From Hysterium pulicare CBS 123377 (taxonomy: Eukaryota; Ascomycota; Dothideomycetes; Hysteriales; Hysteriaceae): a DNA stretch of 64,000 bases. The stretch covers positions 23,344 through 87,343 of the forward strand of contig AJFK01001088.1 in NCBI GenBank assembly GCA_000467715.1, given 5' to 3'. Shown here piece after piece: positions 1-11,417 of this stretch. A program made the translations under genes and the position numbers. The notes under the pieces are model-generated. The model worked only from the letters and a program-made list of their open reading frames with translations, was not told the origin of the DNA and did no database searches. Position 1 is the first letter of the stretch. Every line of letters begins with the position of its first letter.

Positions 1-438
1 TAGCCTGAATGCCGACGTTTCGTTTCAGAAGTATAAGTACTGGCCTTATAGAGATTACATACCAGTTCAGCATCTTATTCCAGCGAATTCAAGGACCACA
101 ATTCCTGGTCCGGAAACGCGTTGGTTGGACTAAAACCCCGGTTTGCGATAAATTGAACGTGAATTCTCCGCTGCCGTGTAGATTAATCCTTACCTGGATT
201 ATAATCACCCTAGAACAACCATCGAATCAAGCATGCATCTGCGGAAACCGTCACGTATAGTCTCGGTGTCTACAAGTTTCTCAAAACCTGTGATGTACTG
301 TTTGCTACTCTCACCCTACTCGCATGCAATTCACTAGCCTCTAGTAATAACAGACACTTCGCTATTGCAATCTACTCCCTTTCATTCTTTACTGCTTCTC
401 ACTCACCCATCCACCCACGCAACCAAGTACCCACAAGA

Positions 439-981
439 ATGTTCCTCCAAACTCTCTTAGCAGTCCTCCTCATCCTTCCCTTCACAGCCCTCTCTCTCGT
501 CCTTCCACACCCGAAGTTGCTGAACGCGCACAACCATCACTACTGGAGACGTGCTACCAACTCGACATCATCTGTACGTACCCCATCCGTATGACTGGGC
601 GAGTAATGTCAAAGAAAAGCGTGTGCTGATTCACTTCTAGATCACGACCTGCTCAAACGCCAAATGGTCGGGCAACTGCACCACCCTTTCCATACCGCTC
701 GGAAGTAATCATTGCACGGTTTTCAATTCTACGATTAATAGCATACGCGTGGAGAAGGGTGTTACTTGCGTGCTCTTCAGGTACGTACATAACTATCAAT
801 CTATGTTTTCCCTTCATTTTAGGGCAATGGGGAAGAGATGCTGATGAGATTGATCAGGAATGGGTTTTGCGACGATCTGGGCGATACGCCGCTGAGGAAT
901 ATCACGGCGCCTGGAGTGGCTGATTTGGAGAAAGTGGGGATGTTGAAGGAGGCGAGGGGGTTTGAGTGCGTTGAGGCGTGA
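439..981 (+). CDS. Small secreted Cys-containing protein (hypothetical)
   Basis: I do not recognise the family. The ATG at 439 opens a hydrophobic N-terminus (MFLQTLLAVLLILPFTALSL) that looks like a signal peptide. My model has three exons: 439-573, 641-784 and 823-981, giving about 145 residues with six cysteines spread over exons 2 and 3. The first intron has clear borders (GTACGT..TTCTAG). The second would be only 38 nt with donor GTACAT; the stronger donor at 781 (GTACGT) would put exon 3 out of frame and reach an early stop, so this joint is uncertain. Exon 3 stays open to a TGA at 979-981. Small secreted Cys-containing proteins are typical fungal effectors or surface proteins, but nothing here shows a function. 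Confidence 0.45.
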
Positions 982-1313
982 ATCTTCATCAAGGGTGTTC
1001 GTGTGCTGTAATGTAGATTGGGAGTTGATAATGATTTGGCACGCGATAGACACGTAATAATGGAAAGATGGAACAAGTGCACAAAGACGGTAAACATAGT
1101 CCGAAAATATTAATTCATCAAGGGTATACCGAAATTCGTCCATCCGTGAGAATACTGTCTGAATACCGAGTTAGAGACCAATCATCATACCTCATATGTC
1201 CTTAAGTTTCGTAAGTAGAAGGAAAGTGGTGTGGAATGATATTCCACACCATAGACATTTTCACCAGTCCCATACTGTCATTCTTCCGTATCCATCCCCG
1301 GTGAGAAGAACTT

Positions 1314-2405
1314 TTATTGCTCCTCACGTCTCGCCCATTCGTTTTCAGGTTGAGAAGCTGTGTCTCCATCCTGGACTGCACCTGATAAAGTATTCTTCGC
1401 AGTATTCTTCACATTGTGAGCTCCACCCTCGATGGTTCTCTGCGGAGTGCTTTCCTCTTCGCTGTCAGTTTCTTCAGGATGCGGGTTATCGGCATAAGGC
1501 TGGTAGTCTATGGCACGGCGGACGGTTGATGTCGCGCCTTGCTCCTCGTCTGTCTCGGCGGGTTGTAGTCGACTAGGAAGGACGTGCTGGAGCCAAGAGG
1601 GGCGGGTAGATGGTGTCACGATGATGGAAAGCTAACAGAAGACGATTAGCATCATTTTTGTGATTCTCACATCGCACTCAGCGTTAGGGGAGGATCAAGG
1701 CCCACTTACCTGCCACACAAACACTAGCACAACAACCGCCATCAATATACCCGCTACCCTCTGTTCCTCGCCCTTCCAGTCTGCAAAACAACCCTTGGTC
1801 CTCCCAAAAGCCTTCTGACAGGCATCAATACCATGTTGCTTATCCGGAAATGGCCATGCTCGATCATGTGCGTTTACCAATCCACAGCACTTAAAAGCAT
1901 CTTGTATAGTCTTGATTGCATCCACATCTTTGGCGCTGAACATACGCTTCCAGCGCTGGTCCAAGCGACAATTGAGCTCGGAGGGTGGAGCCGCATGCGT
2001 GCCAAGTAGTGTTATGACGACGGTGGAATAGATTATGATGAGAATATTTGCGAAGATTGTGTATGGTGATCGTATGGTTTGACCACGAGGCGTCTTAGTA
2101 CGCTTCTCTTGATAGCGTGTAAGGTCGTACCCTCCCTCGAGGATTAGGCCAGAGAGAATTGGGAGGGCGGCTGCAAAGCCGGAGAGGGCGGAGGGAATAG
2201 GAATTGAGAGGTTGTTCGACCGAGAGGAGGCATAACTGCGAGTTGTTAGCTGGGATAAGCGACGAGAGGTGAGATAGTACCTTGCGAGAGCCGTGACGAG
2301 GACAAGGTACTAGACAAATATGAGCGATTTCAGGTTGAGTCTTCGACAAAGGATACTGACCACGACGCTAATAGCTGTTACGAGCTGTTTCCGAGTGTAC
2401 GCCAT
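1314..2405 (-). CDS. Tetraspanin (fungal Tsp3-like)
   Basis: A four-span membrane protein that would organise membrane microdomains. Translation from the ATG at 2403-2405 gives MAYTRKQLVTAISVVYLVLV (TM1), a short loop, a second hydrophobic stretch (GFAAALPILSGLIL), a third (FANILIIIYSTVVITLL), then a large extracellular loop with the tetraspanin signature FKCCGL and further cysteines (DACQK, GCFADW). A fourth TM (VAGILMAVVVLVFVW) follows and then a long hydrophilic acidic tail ending EWARREEQ at 1314. I infer at least three introns with normal borders (near 2310-2360, 2235-2280 and 1633-1710). The CCG motif, Cys spacing and TM layout fit fungal tetraspanins; the subfamily name is a guess from architecture. 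Confidence 0.8.
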
Positions 2406-3050
2406 GCCGGTGTTGGTGATTTCGCTGTTCTGAGCAGGTAATATGACTGGCGGTATAGGACTGTTCGATCTGGAGCTGTATTACTTGCTTATTACCGAAT
2501 CTAGAACGTGGGTTGGTAGAAATCAATGAAGAGAGGTTAATTCAATCAGCATGCCCGACGAGAGATGGTTCACAGGGAGTCGAAAGATCAGTTGCAGCCC
2601 TCTTTCATATGAAGTTCTGCACAGCTCAGCCTTCCGGTGAACTTGAGCTTGCGGGACTGAGGGGCACCCTGTCGATCTTCAAACCGCATGACAACGATGG
2701 CAGCCAATGGGTTAGCACTTCTCTGAGGACCTGGTAACACAAGATAGGGAGAGAGGCGAAATAGTAGTAAACGTAGCTCATGCGTTCGGCAAATTTAAAT
2801 CGGTATCAGTAGTATTCATCGGCAATGAATGCAACGGTAAACGAGGAGCATTCTCTTTCGCCGTCAATGCAAGTCGTGGTGTGTCTTTGTTGACTGCGAG
2901 ACGAAACGGAGGTACTTACTTGGTTTCCGTGCCAAGTCTACCCGGCTTGGCATTCGGCCCGAGATCTGACGCCATGATTAGCGACGATTTAAACATGTAG
3001 ACAACTCTCACCACTCTCCTACGCACTCCTGCCTTCAAAACGCAGCCTGA
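2406..3050. other. Intergenic, divergent promoters
   Basis: Region between the tetraspanin start (minus) and the deaminase start (plus). It holds an unremarkable 74-codon open frame at 2513-2737 with no recognisable domain. I see no RNA gene or repeat; it presumably carries both promoters. Confidence 0.5.
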
Positions 3051-3542
3051 ATGCCTCTTCCCCCAGAATTTCAATCCCTCGTGGATGCTGCCAATGCTGC
3101 ACTAGACAGAGTACCACTCACTTCTCCGACTCCTCGGCCCGACGATCACTCGGTGGGCTGTGCCCTCCTCACAAAGTCCGGCTCCATCTACTGTGGAGTG
3201 AACATCTTCCACTGGACAGGAGGACCTTGCGCCGAGAATGTTGCTCTGGGAAACGCTCTCCAAGCAGGTGAAATAGGGGAGGACTTTATCTGCATTGTTG
3301 CAGTCGCGAATAGGCAACGCGGCGTCATCAATCCGTGCGGAAGGTGCAGACAGCAATTACTTGACTATTATCCATGGATCAAAGTTGTCGTTGTTGACAA
3401 GATCAATGACAATATTCTGGTGGTTGGCGTAGAAGAACTGCTTCCATATGCCTACGTTTGGAAGAGAGACAGGGCTTTTGAATTTAAAGAGGTTACTACT
3501 GTGACAGATGGCGGGAAGGTAGACGTACCAGCTCAAATTTAG
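3051..3542 (+). CDS. Blasticidin-S-deaminase-like cytidine deaminase
   Basis: Single-exon 163-residue protein of the cytidine deaminase fold. The zinc site is intact: PCAENVALG supplies a Cys and the catalytic Glu, and NPCGRCRQQLLD supplies the two-Cys PCxxC helix. Zinc is held by three cysteines, as in free-nucleoside deaminases. The N-terminal part (GVNIFHWTGGPCAE) and the end (VGVEELLPYAYVW) follow Aspergillus terreus blasticidin-S deaminase closely as I remember it, more closely than generic CDD. The C-terminus carries about 25 extra residues. Expected activity is hydrolytic deamination of a cytosine nucleoside or of a cytosine-containing antibiotic such as blasticidin S; the natural substrate cannot be told from sequence. 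It lies outside the meroterpenoid cluster and has no CGGCCG box upstream. Confidence 0.8.
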   Translation: MPLPPEFQSLVDAANAALDRVPLTSPTPRPDDHSVGCALLTKSGSIYCGVNIFHWTGGPCAENVALGNALQAGEIGEDFICIVAVANRQRGVINPCGRCRQQLLDYYPWIKVVVVDKINDNILVVGVEELLPYAYVWKRDRAFEFKEVTTVTDGGKVDVPAQI

Positions 3543-4348
3543 ACGATGATAGTTCTCGCATTGGTCTATGAACGTTCAGATGCACAATGGGTATGCCAAT
3601 TCATTAGATTTCAGGTTCAATTTTCCCGCACATATACGACAGAAGTTAGTGTCCGCCGAGGGTTAGATACTCCTTTAAGATCGCACTACCAAGGTCTGCA
3701 TACAGCACGGAGAGTCATTACGAGATTGATGGGGCGCACGGATTCTAACAAATTACGGCAATCACTGTAAGTGCGTTAGTACAGGGAGCTCTTCTTTGTC
3801 TTGATCTTTGTCGAACTTTCTTGCTTTGGGCGTGGCGAAGCAAGCAAACTTCCATCAAAGGATTGCAAACGAACAGCAACAACAATCGGTACGTAAACAC
3901 GATCTTCTTAGACTCAAGATGGGCCATAATTCCGACCATTTCATACTTGCTACCATCAAGACGTAGGTAGTCTCGGCGTTCTTTCCGTATCTCAAATTCA
4001 TGTGACCTGACCCTGACGACTCATCGACATCTTTATTTATTTTTTACAACGCATTCATCACCATCTCCGAGCTACTTTGTGAATAGACAATGTTGATCTC
4101 TTACAAAATTCACTCGTTGACGAAAAAGCCAACATTCACCGCTATCTACGCCTATGTGTCAACTCGACACTATAACTAGAGAGTTTGCAGTCAACAAATT
4201 TCTTCTCCAGATCTTCTCTACATTCACTTCACATTCACTTCACATTTACTTCACAGTCAGCCACATTTTTGATAGACGTTACGACAACGCAGGAGGACCA
4301 GGCACCTCCAGATCGCTTCTCTGAAGATTACGATCAAGCACCAACAAA
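3543..4348. other. Intergenic
   Basis: About 800 bp between the deaminase stop and the next likely start. Only short unrecognised open frames occur. The stretch 4200-4260 has repeated TTCACTTCACATT-like pyrimidine-rich sequence, plausible as the promoter/5' leader of the gene at 4349. Confidence 0.4.
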
Positions 4349-5122
4349 ATGCACCGTACGAAGTCAAACAAATCAGTCCGGATCATCAACGCCCCGACAC
4401 TGATCACTGAAATACCCCCAGGCATGGATTCTTGGGAGAACTCATCACCAGTCCACCATCCAAGCGACGAGGAGCTAAAACGAGCATTTTCCACAATGGG
4501 AACTGAGCCCGCTGTTGAGGAGGAACGGCATGACCTTTCCACTGCGCCAATTCCTGATAGAGCTCATACCGTTTCCCATGGAGCACCTTCTCGATCATTA
4601 GAGGAAGCTGTCGACCAAGTACAACCGAACATCCGACGGACCCACACAGATGTTGTGCAACAACGGCCTACTGGCTCGTTCGAGCAGCTAATGCACGCCC
4701 GACGGGGCTTGGGCATGCCAAATTCTGAAGCTCAAATCTTTCCGAACCAAGCCTTGACGTCGTTCAATTTCTTTGGGGATACCTCTGGCGTTCGCGGTTC
4801 ACCTGCATCGGCGGCGTCATCATCACCATCGCCACCGAAGAGCATACGACGGAAACCAGTCCCAAACAGCCAGACAGCTCCCTCAGTTGGTTCGATTGCC
4901 CCAGCCGTCTATATTCGTGACTCAGCCGCACCAAACAACACCAATCTACAGAAGACAACTACAAACGGCAGCCGTGATTTCGATGCTTTTCTTAATCCTG
5001 ATCAAATGGATCCTGCTAAAGATGAGCCGCCTTTCCTTTCGCCAAATCAGACTATCTTTCGGCAGCTGAAGAAGGCGGGAAAGAAGGCAATGGAGAAGGT
5101 CAAGAGCCGAAATCAGTCGTAG
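4349..5122 (+). CDS. Hypothetical low-complexity protein
   Basis: Uninterrupted 257-codon frame from the ATG at 4349 to a TAG at 5120-5122. The protein is Ser/Pro/Gln-rich and appears disordered, with an acidic N-terminal half, a Ser/Pro tract (SPASAASSSPSPPKSIRRKP) and a basic C-terminus (RQLKKAGKKAMEKVKSRNQS). There is no signal peptide, no TM segment and no domain that I recognise. The length of the open frame and clear downstream AT-rich sequence support a real gene. An upstream exon cannot be excluded. Confidence 0.5.
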   Translation: MHRTKSNKSVRIINAPTLITEIPPGMDSWENSSPVHHPSDEELKRAFSTMGTEPAVEEERHDLSTAPIPDRAHTVSHGAPSRSLEEAVDQVQPNIRRTHTDVVQQRPTGSFEQLMHARRGLGMPNSEAQIFPNQALTSFNFFGDTSGVRGSPASAASSSPSPPKSIRRKPVPNSQTAPSVGSIAPAVYIRDSAAPNNTNLQKTTTNGSRDFDAFLNPDQMDPAKDEPPFLSPNQTIFRQLKKAGKKAMEKVKSRNQS

Positions 5123-5853
5123 ATTCAAATTGGTATGAAGAGTGCTTGTGATACCCATTAGAGCTTCTTATACTCTGCTTACTTTTTCTTTGATTGGTGG
5201 ATTTGGAGAACATTAAGTTCGGTATTGAAAGAGAATGCCTTTTCATTATTTCTTTATATTTGCATCTATTTCCTCATCCGTGACTGATGATTCTTGAAGC
5301 GCTAGATTATAGATGAGCTTCTGCGACCTTGGCCGTAAATGCTTATCCTCCCTGTTAGTCTGCACTTTCAGGCATGGCATAAAGAAACCGGTTCTGTAAA
5401 GGCACCAAATTCTCTAGGGTACGTCATACTGGAGTTGTTGCTAAATGTAATAGAATTTCTAGAATCTACTGCTTTTTGGCCAGTATTGATAACGCGCGCG
5501 TGGGGCTTGAACGAATTCCGTACCCAATAACGTGGCCGCTCATCTGGCATGATCAACACTGGGACCTTATGTTTGAGGTGTGTTAAGATCTCCCAAGAGC
5601 CCTCACTGTATAGCTTCATACAACACTTTTTATGAGTTGATGTCAAATATGAAATTGATTCGAAGTACGACGATGGCGCTGGATTGCTGTGCCTCACCCC
5701 TTACAAATCTACACCCGTCCTCCTTTGAGCCGCAAAGCTTGTTCTCACTTTTCCATCACTTTGTTCGCGACTGTAAAGATTCAAATTCCATAAAGTTACA
5801 TATCAGAAATATCAACCCTTTGCTCCCCCAATAATTCCGTCTCCATTAACTCT
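5123..5853. other. Intergenic between convergent genes
   Basis: 3' region between the hypothetical protein (plus) and the decarboxylase (minus). A few short ORFs on both strands have no recognisable content. Confidence 0.4.
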
Positions 5854-6953
5854 CTATCTTAGCCTCTCAATCAACGCCTTAGCAGCATTATCCCACTCAG
5901 AGTTCTTCGCCCCTTTCCTCACCTTGAGTACCTTATTCCCAGCCCTCGTATGCGTATCCACAGTCTTAAGCGGTGCATAAGGGAAGTCCGATCCAAACAG
6001 CACATGACCCTCCGGCGCAAACTCCATCAACAAAGGCAACGAAAAGTCATTCCCAGACAACGCAGTATCAAAATAGAATTTCCTCACGTCCTCCAAAAAG
6101 TCCTCGGCCGTCATACCCTCGGCCAACAGCCCGGCATCGGCGAGCAAATGCGCCGCCCTTGTAGCAAGGAAAGGTAGATTCCCACCAGCATGCGAGAGGA
6201 TGATTTTAACGTCGGGATAAGCGCGCATAACGCCCGCCATGATCATATCAACAGCCGTCCTCGTCGTCTCGTGCGGATAATCGATAATCGGCTGCGGCAG
6301 CTTCTTGTTCACTAGATTCGTGTCTACAAGATGTGTGGGATGGATAAACACAACCGCCTTCCTCTTGTTCAGAACCTCCCACACGGGCTGGTAGTCCGAG
6401 TGTCCGAGATAGAAGTTGCCCTCGCCGTAGCGCGTGTAGAGCGTCACTCCATCCGCTTTCAGTTCGTCGAGTGCGTACTCGATTTCTGAGATCGCGGCGG
6501 CGGTGTCGTCGAGGACAGGGGGTAGAGAGGCGAAGAAGCCGAATGATTCGGGTTCGGAGTCGCGGATGGAGGCGGCGGATTCATTGACGGCGCGGGCGAG
6601 GGATGAGGCTGCAGAGCCGGAGAGAATGGTGCACCCGGGTGCGGTGAGCGAGAGGATGCTAGTCTGGATATTGTGCGTGTTCATGAGCGATTTTGAGGCC
6701 TCGACGCTCCAGTTGGGGAGCTTCCAGCCGGAGGGATCGCCGCCGGAGGCATGGAGGGCTATGAGAGTAATTCATCTTAGAACAAGAACAGGAAGTGAGG
6801 GATGTAGAGGATGTAAAAGGGTGTGCGATGGGGACGACGAGAGGGACGAGAAGTGGATGATGTACCTTGAGCGTAGCATTCTGGGATGAAGTGATGGTGG
6901 ACGTCGATGAGGCCCTGAGACTTCTCGACTTGCGGTTCGGTGGCTGATGGCAT
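5854..6953 (-). CDS. yanB/macB: 6-methylsalicylate decarboxylase (amidohydrolase-2 family)
   Basis: Two exons: the first starts at the ATG 6951-6953 and runs to about 6866, the second runs from about 6761 to the TAG at 5854-5856. The metal-dependent amidohydrolase-2 (ACMSD-type) ligands are present in order: HxH in DVHHHFIPE near the N-terminus, His in VVFIHPTH, His in IILSHAGGNLPF, and the catalytic Asp in LFGSDFPYA. About 330 residues is normal for the family. Fungal relatives (YanB of yanuthone, PatG of patulin) remove CO2 from 6-methylsalicylate to give m-cresol. The same window carries a 6-MSA synthase and the other genes of that pathway, so this is the second step. It lies about 14 kb from the PKS, but its promoter has the cluster palindrome at 7132-7139. 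Substrate is inferred from context. Confidence 0.85.
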
Positions 6954-7878
6954 ATTGACTTCTTAGGCTACGTGGGTTGGAATATTGGTTCGTGGCTTAG
7001 CGGATCTTGAGAATTCCGGTATAGATGTTTCTTTCATTCCTCCGAAATGGCTGGAACGGGTGTTTTCTACTTCCGGTGCTGTGTTTTCGTGCGGGATGGT
7101 ATGGTGGTCGTACATTGTTGTCTTACTGTTCTCGGCCGACATATAGAGCAAAGTAACGCGCGAGTAGCAATGGCCGCGAATGCGGACAATTATGATGTTT
7201 CAAGTTTCATCTTTTCTTAGTATGCTGTTTCGGATATCTGTAATTCCATGAGCCGTTGTGTCTTTTGGTGGTGTTAGCTTCTGAGAGTGAACGTCATCGC
7301 CACATGTAGCACGTGGGTGCCATAGTTCCTCGTTTTCGGAGGATGTGTTTGAGTCTACCAAGTTCTTTATTATTAGCCTGAAAAAGTAACTCAGATTCGG
7401 TACAAAACAATAAAGCAAGTTGCCATTCTTGAACTTGTTTGGAAAGTAGCATATAGAATAGGATCCATCCACATGTGTACGGTTGTGGAGCTCCGCAGTA
7501 CGTCGAATTATGACACCCACTTTGTAGTATTTCAAAATGCTTCCGTAATTTTACAGATGATTTACCACGTGTCGCATTTACTTGTCCGACCTAGTTTAAT
7601 GGGTTGGTATTGATGAAATAGGAAAATTGACTGTACAATGAAGAATTTACGTTTTTGTTCAAAATATCTGAATTTGGGTATCTCGCTAGTCATGACTGAG
7701 TAGTAGAGTCATTAGAATATGCATGTTGATGAGACACTGACTTCATGCCATATAGAAACATCGAACGTTCATATGATACAAAGAAGATGGTAGAATACAA
7801 GGACAATTTCTCCGAAAAAGAACACCAGAACACCAAAAATCTATATAAGTGGCAGGGCGTTAACACCATGGGATTTTA
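6954..7878. other. Intergenic, promoter of the decarboxylase
   Basis: Apart from the palindrome at 7132-7139, I see only AT-rich sequence and an unsupported 111-codon minus-strand frame at 7200-7535. The right part is the 3' region of the MFS gene. Confidence 0.4.
7132..7139. promoter_or_regulatory. TCGGCCGA palindrome upstream of the decarboxylase
   Basis: Perfect 8-bp palindrome about 180 bp upstream of the decarboxylase ATG (6953). It is the same box found in the promoters of the other cluster genes. It reads as two inverted CGG half-sites without spacer, as expected for a Zn2Cys6 dimer; the role is inferred. Confidence 0.6.
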
Positions 7879-9833
7879 TTAACCCTCTCCGGGCATAATT
7901 GGGCCCGTTAATTGTGTCCACGGCATAAATAATGCGCTCACTAGCGCCAAGAAGGTGTAGGGGATAGCTGAAATGAAAACTTTAGAAAGAGCGTTGTTGT
8001 AGATTTCGACTAGGGCATCTCCAAACTCAGGTGGAACAAGATTCCGCACATTGGTTGCGCCAGCACCCAGGATTTTGGCTGCATTGGGGATGTTGGATTT
8101 GGCTAGTTCCTTGGAAAGCTCGTTTCGGAGGATGGTGTTGGCTACCGAAATGAAGATAGCTCCGGCCAAACCTTGGGCGAAGAGAACGATGGCGCTACCG
8201 ATCGCTGTCCATTCTGGATCCAGCGCAGCTTGCACGGCAATGATGGGTTGCTGCATGGCCATACCCATGCCTGCCCCTGTGAGGATCTGGTACCCGACCC
8301 AGACTCCGGTGCTGGTGTCGGCTTTAAGGGTCGTCATCAGTCCACACCCAATACAAGCGACAATTGGGCCAACAATAGCAGGAGGTGTATAGTAGCCGGT
8401 CTTCTTAACGGCGATGCCGGCAATCATGGAGAAGACGAAGCTTATCGCAACATAAGGGACGAGATCGACACCTGAGCCGATGGCCGATTCGGCGCGGACG
8501 GCCTGGAACCAGAAAGGTAGGTAGTATGTGTGTACGAGCAGCGCCGCGGTGAGGAAAAACATTACTCCTACGGCGGCAATGACACTTCGTTTCGCGAGTA
8601 GGAATAGAGGCGTGAGTGCCTGCTCGCCCATCTTCCACTGCCATACGCCGTATACAGTGAAGCCGATACCTGTAGCCATGAGCAGACCGACCACCTTGCC
8701 ACTACTCCATGCCCAATCAACACCACCCTCTTGCAAGGCGAGGAGAAGCATTAGCACGGTGACGATGATGATGAAGTTTCCCACGAGATCTAACCGAAGA
8801 ATCCGTTGCATGAAGGTTCCTTCGTGGGCTTTGCTGTCGGTTTTCTTTGGATGGAAGAATAGTACGAGGAGGATCACGGTGACGGCGCCGACGGGCAAGT
8901 TGATGTAGAAGCCTAGGGCAAATTAGAATTCGATGTAGATAGATACAGATCAACAAAAAGGGGACTTACACCAGCGCCAAGATACTTCGCTGGTAAAAAC
9001 ACCTCCGATCAGCGGCCCACAGACAGATCCTATGCCAAATCTATACACATGTCAGCTCGTCAGTCCTCACGAATGATCGGGACCATGCACTTACATCGAC
9101 CCTACTGCGGCCATGTAGACGGGCCTGGTTTCCAACGGCGTTACAATCGAGATAATGACAAGACATCCTGCGAATATACCAGCGCACCCTATTCCTGCAA
9201 TGGCTCTTCCAACGATCAGAACATCTGAGTTTGGAGCAACTCCACAGATCAAACTGCCGACCTCGAAGAAGGCGAGTGCGGTAATGAACGACCATCTCAC
9301 ATCGAAATGTGAGTAGACACGACCGTATATAGTTTGGAAAGCGCAGGCAGTGAGTAGATACTAGACTAGATTAGAAACAATAAATAGATTGAATTTGGAG
9401 AGAGACTCACGGCAGATCCATACCAACCGGCATCTGCTGGTGCATCGAACTGGTCAACTATCTTTGGAATAGCGTTGGCAACGATGGTTCGGTCAAGTGC
9501 GACGAGGAATGCGGAGAGACCAATCCCTATCATCAATGAAGCAAGTGCAAGTTTCGACATTGCGAAGGGATCTTTTGGTGCGGACTGCGAGCCCAAGTCG
9601 GCTTCCTCTTTTGGCTTCGCTGGATCATTTCCACAGTGGGCGCAGACATGTGGGGTCACTGCATCATGGCTGTTTGATGCTGTTGCTTCGCCGGACTTTC
9701 GCGAATTCTTTTCCATTTCGAAGTCGAAGGTGTAGAATGAACTGCTGTTTGAACTTCTTGTTGATGTCGAGCTCATACCAGGGCGCGGTGGATCCTGCTC
9801 TTTGTGGATTGAGGAACGTGAAGTCGCAGTCAT
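7879..9833 (-). CDS. MFS exporter, DHA2 (14-TM) drug:H+ antiporter type
   Basis: Start taken at the ATG at 9831-9833. Exons cover about 9410-9833, 9097-9362, a short exon near 8970-9050, and 7879 to about 8910. The N-terminal 100 residues are hydrophilic, then [33 protein letters not shown] is the DHA2 TM1/motif D region; [42 protein letters not shown] and WRW follow as the usual motif C area. About 14 hydrophobic segments follow to [14 protein letters not shown]. Relatives export fungal toxins and antibiotics. Its position between two biosynthetic genes and the cluster palindrome at 10115-10122 suggest that it exports the cluster product and gives self-resistance. Confidence 0.85.
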
Positions 9834-11417
9834 GGTGGATGAAGGCCAAGCCTGGTGGCTCTGAGTTCTTATACGGTCGAGAGTGGCACGACCTCTCCCA
9901 GTGAATGTCTTAACCACCCACATGGAATCCCAATGTACAAACCTGACCCGTCGTATTTCACGGGCTTCAATTGGACTGCGAAAATGCTGGGATTGATATA
10001 TTACAGTAAGAAAAACAGACACTTACCACTGGCCGTGAGCGTATAACCTCAGCTGGCGGATAGCGGGCGGCGAGCACCCGGGGACCTCGCACCAATAAGT
10101 ACGGACCATTTTTCTCGGCCGACACTCAGCCACTCACCGAACGGAAAGCATGGAGGAGTAAGGCTTCTGCTTTGTAAGTGTTCAAGGGCCTCTTTGGCTG
10201 GTATTATTTGTGTAACGTTTGAGCGGAAGACGAAGGTTGGCCGAGTGGGTAGATGAAGCCGTGCATATGCAAGCAGAGTGAGCGTCCGGAGTATAGGTTT
10301 TCGTCCGTCTCTCGTGGGTGGAAGTCGGCCTTCCGAGTACCCGATGGTATGAAGGTAGCATCCATCCATGAGACACATTCCGAGTGAGCTGCAGGTTGCA
10401 ACACCCAATTCGCGATTGCCGTGTTATCGAGGAAAGACGGAGGTCAGAAGGTGTGACAAGTGCAGTACCGGATTAGCAGATTATCCGTTCCGAAGCACGA
10501 ACCACCAAGCCACCAAAGGTCAGAAGTCCGAGAGCTGAACGCAAAGATCATTGCCTGGGGCCAACGTATAAGGTCCTGTACGCGCTCTTTTCTCACCCTC
10601 TCAATCCTATCTCCTATCTGCCTGCCTGATCCAAGGTTACCGTAAGAATTGCCGAAAGATCTCCGGTCAAATGTCCGTAGACAGCTTACGGTGGGTGTCA
10701 CTGTTCGTCGTACTGCCGACTTTTATAGCTGTACAGGCCTGACCATTTCCCAAAACTATGCTACTTTCTGAGTTACCATACTAGAGGGACGTTAACTTGA
10801 ATTCACATCCTTTTCCGAGTCTCAATCGGCTTGGTAGGCTAGTAGTAAGGAAGGAGGTAAGCATAGACTGATCCAGGCGAAACAGACAAATCTTGAAACC
10901 AGTGTCATCGCAGAGGGGTCTTCATTTCATTTGCACTTGCGAGACCACATTCGCAATGGGTTTCATAATTTGTTACATTCCAGCTTCACTTTCTACACGT
11001 CCAGCAACAGAAGGCTATGCGGACCACAACTTCGACGTCAGCTGGAGGCTGGATACTCTCTAGATTTAAGGCACCAAGATGAACTGTGTCTGCGCCCAGT
11101 AAGAAGAGTTATTATTAGCTTAACGCACAGCCCAGCCTGCAACGAGATATTACACCTAGTGTGCATTCTTTTTTGCAACGAAATCCGATTTTTTGCTAAA
11201 ACGGAGGTTCATTTGACTATTCGGTTTATCTTCTTGAGATCGCTTAAAGGGATATTTAAAACACTTCGAAGAATGGAAAGGCGACGTAAAGAGACGGTGC
11301 TAACCACTTCCCCGGCAAGCGACAAACAACCAAGAAACGCCAACTCCAAGCTCATTTTTGTGAAAGACAAAGGAAACATCGATTTTCGACTTAGGTGGTC
11401 TCCTCCACGACACTTAT
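9834..11417. other. Intergenic (MFS promoter and 3' flank of UbiA)
   Basis: Holds the MFS promoter with the palindrome and about 1 kb of sequence without a credible gene. A 199-codon plus-strand frame at 10931-11530 has no domain and runs into the antisense of the UbiA gene, so I treat it as chance. Confidence 0.4.
10115..10122. promoter_or_regulatory. TCGGCCGA palindrome upstream of the MFS exporter
   Basis: Perfect palindrome about 280 bp upstream of the MFS start codon. The context (TTTCTCGGCCGACA) closely matches the site before the decarboxylase (TTCTCGGCCGACA). Candidate operator of the cluster regulator. Confidence 0.6.

Noticed and set aside
7200-7535. 111-codon minus-strand frame upstream of the decarboxylase
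   Set aside because: AT-rich with no domain and no supporting splice or start context.
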